DNA of 64,000 nucleotides. It comes from Scytonema sp035967975. GTDB lineage: Bacteria; Cyanobacteriota; Cyanobacteriia; Cyanobacteriales; Nostocaceae. The position numbers were made by a program, and so were the translations under genes. The stretch is taken from NCBI GenBank assembly GCA_035967975.1, contig JAWQFQ010000013.1:20849-84848 (forward strand), read 5' to 3'. The stretch's first letter is position 1, and each line of letters opens with the position of its first letter. Below are positions 61,323 through 64,000 of this stretch, piece after piece. The notes under the pieces are model-generated. The model had not been told where the DNA came from. It made no database searches and was given only the letters and a program-made list of their open reading frames with translations.

Positions 61323-62441
61323 ATGAATTCAGGAATTGATCTGCAAGGAACATTTATTCAATCCCTCATGGATTTAGGACTGCCTAGTGACGTCGCTAAA
61401 GCCATTTGGATGCCACTACCGATGATATTGATGATTATTGGTGCCACGGTAGGCGTGCTAGTCTCCGTTTGGTTGGAGCGGAAAATTTCGGCAGCAGCAC
61501 AGCAGCGGATTGGTCCTGAGTATATTGGTCCTTTTGGCTTGCTTGCTCCTGTAGCGGATGGTCTAAAACTGGTCTTTAAAGAAGATGTGGTGCCAGCAAA
61601 GTCAGATCGTTGGCTGTTTACCTTCGGTCCAATTATTGTAACGATTCCCGTGTTTCTGTCCTATCTAATTGTTCCATTTGGACAGAACCTAGTCATTACA
61701 AACATTGGTCTTGGGGTATTCTTGTGGATTGCCCTGTCTAGCGTTGCGCCAATTGGCTTGTTGATGGCGGGGTACGCATCAAATAATAAATACTCTCTCT
61801 TAGGAGGCTTGCGAGCAGCGGCGCAGTCGATTAGCTATGAGATTCCTTTAGCACTCGCGGTACTAGCTGTAGCCATGATGTCCAACAGCCTCAGCACCGT
61901 TGACATCGTCAATCAACAATCTGGTTATGGCATTCTGGGCTGGAACGTATGGCGGCAACCAGTCGGCTTTATCATTTTTTGGATAGCCGCCCTTGCAGAA
62001 TGCGAACGATTGCCCTTTGACTTACCGGAAGCAGAAGAAGAACTCGTTGCCGGTTATCAAACTGAATACTCTGGTATGAAATTCGGTTTGTTCTACCTCA
62101 GTTCTTATGTCAACTTAGTTCTTTCGGCACTGCTGGTCTCAGTTTTATACTTAGGTGGTTGGGATTTCCCAATTCCCATTAACCTGATAGCTGGATGGTT
62201 TGGCGTTAGCGCCACCGATCCTGTCTTACAAATTGTTACCGCTTCATTGGGAATCATCATGACCGTACTCAAAGCATACTTCCTGGTCTTCCTAGCCGTA
62301 CTAATCCGTTGGACTGTGCCACGGGTTCGTATTGACCAACTGCTAGATTTGGGCTGGAAGTTCTTGCTACCAGTTGGTTTGGTTAACTTGCTACTAACCG
62401 CAGCTCTGAAATTAACCTTCCCCGTCGCCTTTGGCGGTTAA
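61323..62441 (+). CDS. ndhA: NAD(P)H-quinone oxidoreductase subunit 1 (NdhA)
   Basis: The protein has 372 residues with eight or more hydrophobic segments. Conserved complex I motifs are present: 'WLERKISAAAQQRIGPEYIG' near the quinone channel, 'ADGLKLVFKEDVVP', 'AAAQSISYEIPLALA' and 'LPFDLPEAEEELVAGYQTEY'. It belongs to the membrane arm of the NDH-1 complex in respiration and cyclic electron flow on thylakoids. ndhI and ndhG follow on the same strand, with repeat-filled gaps. Confidence 0.97.
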   Translation: MNSGIDLQGTFIQSLMDLGLPSDVAKAIWMPLPMILMIIGATVGVLVSVWLERKISAAAQQRIGPEYIGPFGLLAPVADGLKLVFKEDVVPAKSDRWLFTFGPIIVTIPVFLSYLIVPFGQNLVITNIGLGVFLWIALSSVAPIGLLMAGYASNNKYSLLGGLRAAAQSISYEIPLALAVLAVAMMSNSLSTVDIVNQQSGYGILGWNVWRQPVGFIIFWIAALAECERLPFDLPEAEEELVAGYQTEYSGMKFGLFYLSSYVNLVLSALLVSVLYLGGWDFPIPINLIAGWFGVSATDPVLQIVTASLGIIMTVLKAYFLVFLAVLIRWTVPRVRIDQLLDLGWKFLLPVGLVNLLLTAALKLTFPVAFGG

Positions 62442-62543
62442 TGGCTAATGGCTAATTGTTAATCGCTAATGGTCACAGCAATTAACAATTAACAATTAGC
62501 TATTAGCAATTAGCACCTATCTGAAAAGAGAGAGACACGAAAA
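62442..62543. repeat. TAATGGC heptamer array in the ndhA-ndhI spacer
   Basis: 'taatggctaatggctaattg' begins at the ndhA stop and faces 'caattaacaattagctatta' as an inverted array. It belongs to the same family as the spacers after ndhI and ndhG. Confidence 0.8.
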
Positions 62544-63128
62544 ATGATGAAGTTCCTGAAACAAGTTGTTGATTATGGTAAGGAAGCAGTAGAAGCTGGT
62601 CGTTACATCGGTCAGGGTCTGTCTGTCACCTTTGACCATATGCGGCGGCGTCCAGTCACCGTACAATATCCCTACGAGAAACTGATTCCTGGTGAACGGT
62701 TTCGCGGTAGGATTCACTTTGAATTTGATAAGTGTATTGCCTGTGAAGTTTGTGTTCGGGTTTGTCCAATCAACCTACCTGTAGTAGATTGGGAATTTGA
62801 TAAGGCAAGCAAAAAGAAAAAGCTCAAACACTACAGCATCGACTTTGGAGTTTGTATCTTCTGTGGTAACTGTGTGGAATATTGCCCCACCAACTGTTTA
62901 TCAATGACAGAAGATTACGAGCTTTCCACCTATGACCGCCATGAATTGAACTATGACAACGTGGCGTTAGGTCGCTTACCTTACAAAGTCACTCTTGACC
63001 CAATGGTTAGACCACTGCGCGAACTCGTTTACCTACCCAAGGGCGTTATGGACCCCCACGATCTTCCCGCAGATGCACCCCGCGCAGGTGCGCGTCCAGA
63101 AGACCTTGTGCAAAAGGCTGATGGCTAA
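62544..63128 (+). CDS. ndhI: NAD(P)H-quinone oxidoreductase subunit I (NdhI)
   Basis: The protein has 194 residues. Two 4Fe-4S clusters are bound by CIACEVCVRVCP and CIFCGNCVEYCP, with all eight Cys present. An N-terminal amphipathic start ('FLKQVVDYGKEAVEAGRYIG') is typical. It passes electrons through the peripheral arm of NDH-1. The sequence is full length and ends in an acidic/basic tail as in other cyanobacteria. Confidence 0.97.
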   Translation: MMKFLKQVVDYGKEAVEAGRYIGQGLSVTFDHMRRRPVTVQYPYEKLIPGERFRGRIHFEFDKCIACEVCVRVCPINLPVVDWEFDKASKKKKLKHYSIDFGVCIFCGNCVEYCPTNCLSMTEDYELSTYDRHELNYDNVALGRLPYKVTLDPMVRPLRELVYLPKGVMDPHDLPADAPRAGARPEDLVQKADG

Positions 63129-63249
63129 TGGCTAATAGTTAATGGCTAATAGTTAATGGTTAATGGTTAATGGCTGATAACACAACAATTAGCAATTAGC
63201 ACTTAGCAATTAGCCATTAACAACTAACAACTAACAGAGGACAAAAAAA
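63129..63249. repeat. TAATGGCTAATAGT heptamer array in the ndhI-ndhG spacer
   Basis: Direct heptamers ('taatggctaatagttaatgg' repeated) face 'caattagcaattagcactta'-like complements over about 110 bp. It can fold into a long hairpin between co-oriented ndh genes. A GAGGAC ribosome site for ndhG follows. Confidence 0.8.
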
Positions 63250-63861
63250 GTGAATTTAGCTGAAGGAGTACAGGTCGTTTCTTTTGGCGTACTAGCTGTG
63301 ATGTTAATTGGGGCAGCTCTAGGCGTAGTCCTGTTGGAAAACGTTGTCTATTCTGCCTTTTTGCTTGGAGGTGTATTTGCTAGCATGGCTGGAATGTACT
63401 TGTTGCTGAATGCTGACTTTGTAGCAGCAGCACAATTGCTCATCTATGTTGGTGCAGTTAACGTACTAATTTTGTTTGCCATTATGTTGGTAAATAAGCG
63501 CCAAGCTTTCGATCCCTTCCCGACTGCGTGGATACGTAAAGCACTGACGGGTGTGGTCTGTCTCGGATTGTTTGCGCTTTTAAGTACGATGATCTTGGCA
63601 ACACCTTGGTCACTTTCTACTACTGCACCTGCAACCAACACCATCATCGCGATCGGTCAGCATTTCTTCAGTGACTTCCTACTGCCTTTTGAACTCGCTT
63701 CCATTTTGCTACTAATGGCAATGGTGGGTGCAATCATTCTGGCACGTCGCGAATATCTGCCCGAACAGGCGATTTCTCCGGAACAGCAAACCGTTTTGAC
63801 CTTACCAGAACGTCCTAGAGAAATGGTATCAGTAGGGGAATCAAGCCGTAATATTCAGTAA
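63250..63861 (+). CDS. ndhG: NAD(P)H-quinone oxidoreductase subunit 6 (NdhG)
   Basis: The protein has 203 residues from GTG at 63250. Five hydrophobic segments lie at about 8-28, 32-54, 61-82, 97-116 and 145-167. Conserved 'AALGVVLLENVVYSAFLLGG', 'FVAAAQLLIYVGAVNVLILF' and 'LILLLMAMVGAIILARRE'-like motifs identify the membrane-arm subunit. It normally precedes ndhE, which must lie beyond the window edge. Confidence 0.96.
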   Translation: MNLAEGVQVVSFGVLAVMLIGAALGVVLLENVVYSAFLLGGVFASMAGMYLLLNADFVAAAQLLIYVGAVNVLILFAIMLVNKRQAFDPFPTAWIRKALTGVVCLGLFALLSTMILATPWSLSTTAPATNTIIAIGQHFFSDFLLPFELASILLLMAMVGAIILARREYLPEQAISPEQQTVLTLPERPREMVSVGESSRNIQ

Positions 63862-64000
63862 TTTTGTGGTTAGTAGATAGTTGTTAGTAGATAGTAGATA
63901 GTTGTTAGTAGATAGTAGATAGTTGTTAGTAGATAGTAGAAAATACACTAACACCTAACAACTAACACCTAACAACTAACACCTAACAACTAACACCTAA
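63862..64000. repeat. TTAGTAGATAGTAGATAGTTG array at window end
   Basis: Direct copies of 'agatagttgttagtagatag' face 'acaactaacacctaacaact' over 130 bp. It belongs to the same class of inverted short-tandem arrays as the other ndh spacers, and the window ends within it. Confidence 0.8.

Overview
This 64 kb window is chromosomal DNA of a filamentous, probably heterocyst-forming (Nostocales-type) cyanobacterium. The evidence is gltA followed by the ndhA-ndhI-ndhG cluster, a Pix/Pil/Hmp-type taxis operon with a PatA-like response regulator, plastid-type pyruvate dehydrogenase E2, acyl-ACP synthetase, many GCGATCGC (HIP1) sites, and spacers full of short tandem repeats (TAATGGC/TAGTTAA heptamers, GTGTAGGG runs) and perfect-arm palindromes. 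The species cannot be named from this sequence alone.

Layout. (1) 0.8-2.1 kb: a two-gene unit, a small membrane protein and a CHAT-domain caspase-like protease. They share a RHIM-like VxIGTN motif, at the C-terminus of the first and the N-terminus of the second. (2) 2.8-21.3 kb: fourteen genes on the plus strand, tightly packed. In order: three small GTPases, a GAP1-like membrane protein, a membrane protein with an FHA-like tail, a secreted vWA protein, two lipoproteins and a serine hydrolase that share a PPC-like domain, a vWA-membrane-FHA protein, a small unknown, a cytosolic vWA protein, a zinc-ribbon FHA protein, a pseudokinase-PP2C fusion, and a zinc-ribbon Ser/Thr kinase with TPRs. This looks like one large NTPase/phospho-Thr signalling machine crossing the membrane, and it is the main candidate for a little-described system. 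(3) 21.3-29.9 kb: a decayed toxin-antitoxin pair, pdhC, a YlqD protein, acyl-ACP synthetase, a tiny ORF with a strong Shine-Dalgarno sequence, and recQ. (4) 30-33.6 kb: a second signalling cluster on the minus strand (FHA-winged-helix regulator, Ser/Thr kinase, PstS-like binding protein). (5) 33.7-37.2 kb: DUF427 protein, double CAP-domain protein, RHH-Mop regulator, and two copies of a MITE. (6) 37.5-51.7 kb: a chemotaxis/phototaxis operon on the minus strand (PATAN-REC, CheY, CheW, GAF-MCP, hybrid CheA) plus two further MCPs. (7) 52.4-64 kb: REC-GAF-PAS-adenylate cyclase, tRNA-Leu(UAG), alanine racemase, HNH endonuclease, DHH phosphoesterase, SixA, citrate synthase, and ndhA, ndhI, ndhG.

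How the parts fit. In the large locus the kinase and phosphatase could set phosphorylation of threonines such as the duplicated KTVKMG motif in the tail of the cytosolic vWA protein. The FHA proteins could read that state, and the GTPase/GAP1-like module could act as the NTP-driven switch. The secreted vWA, PPC and serine-hydrolase parts would form the periplasmic side. The neighbouring membrane protein/CHAT pair could be a separate amyloid-templated cell-death switch. All of these couplings are inferred from gene order and motifs.
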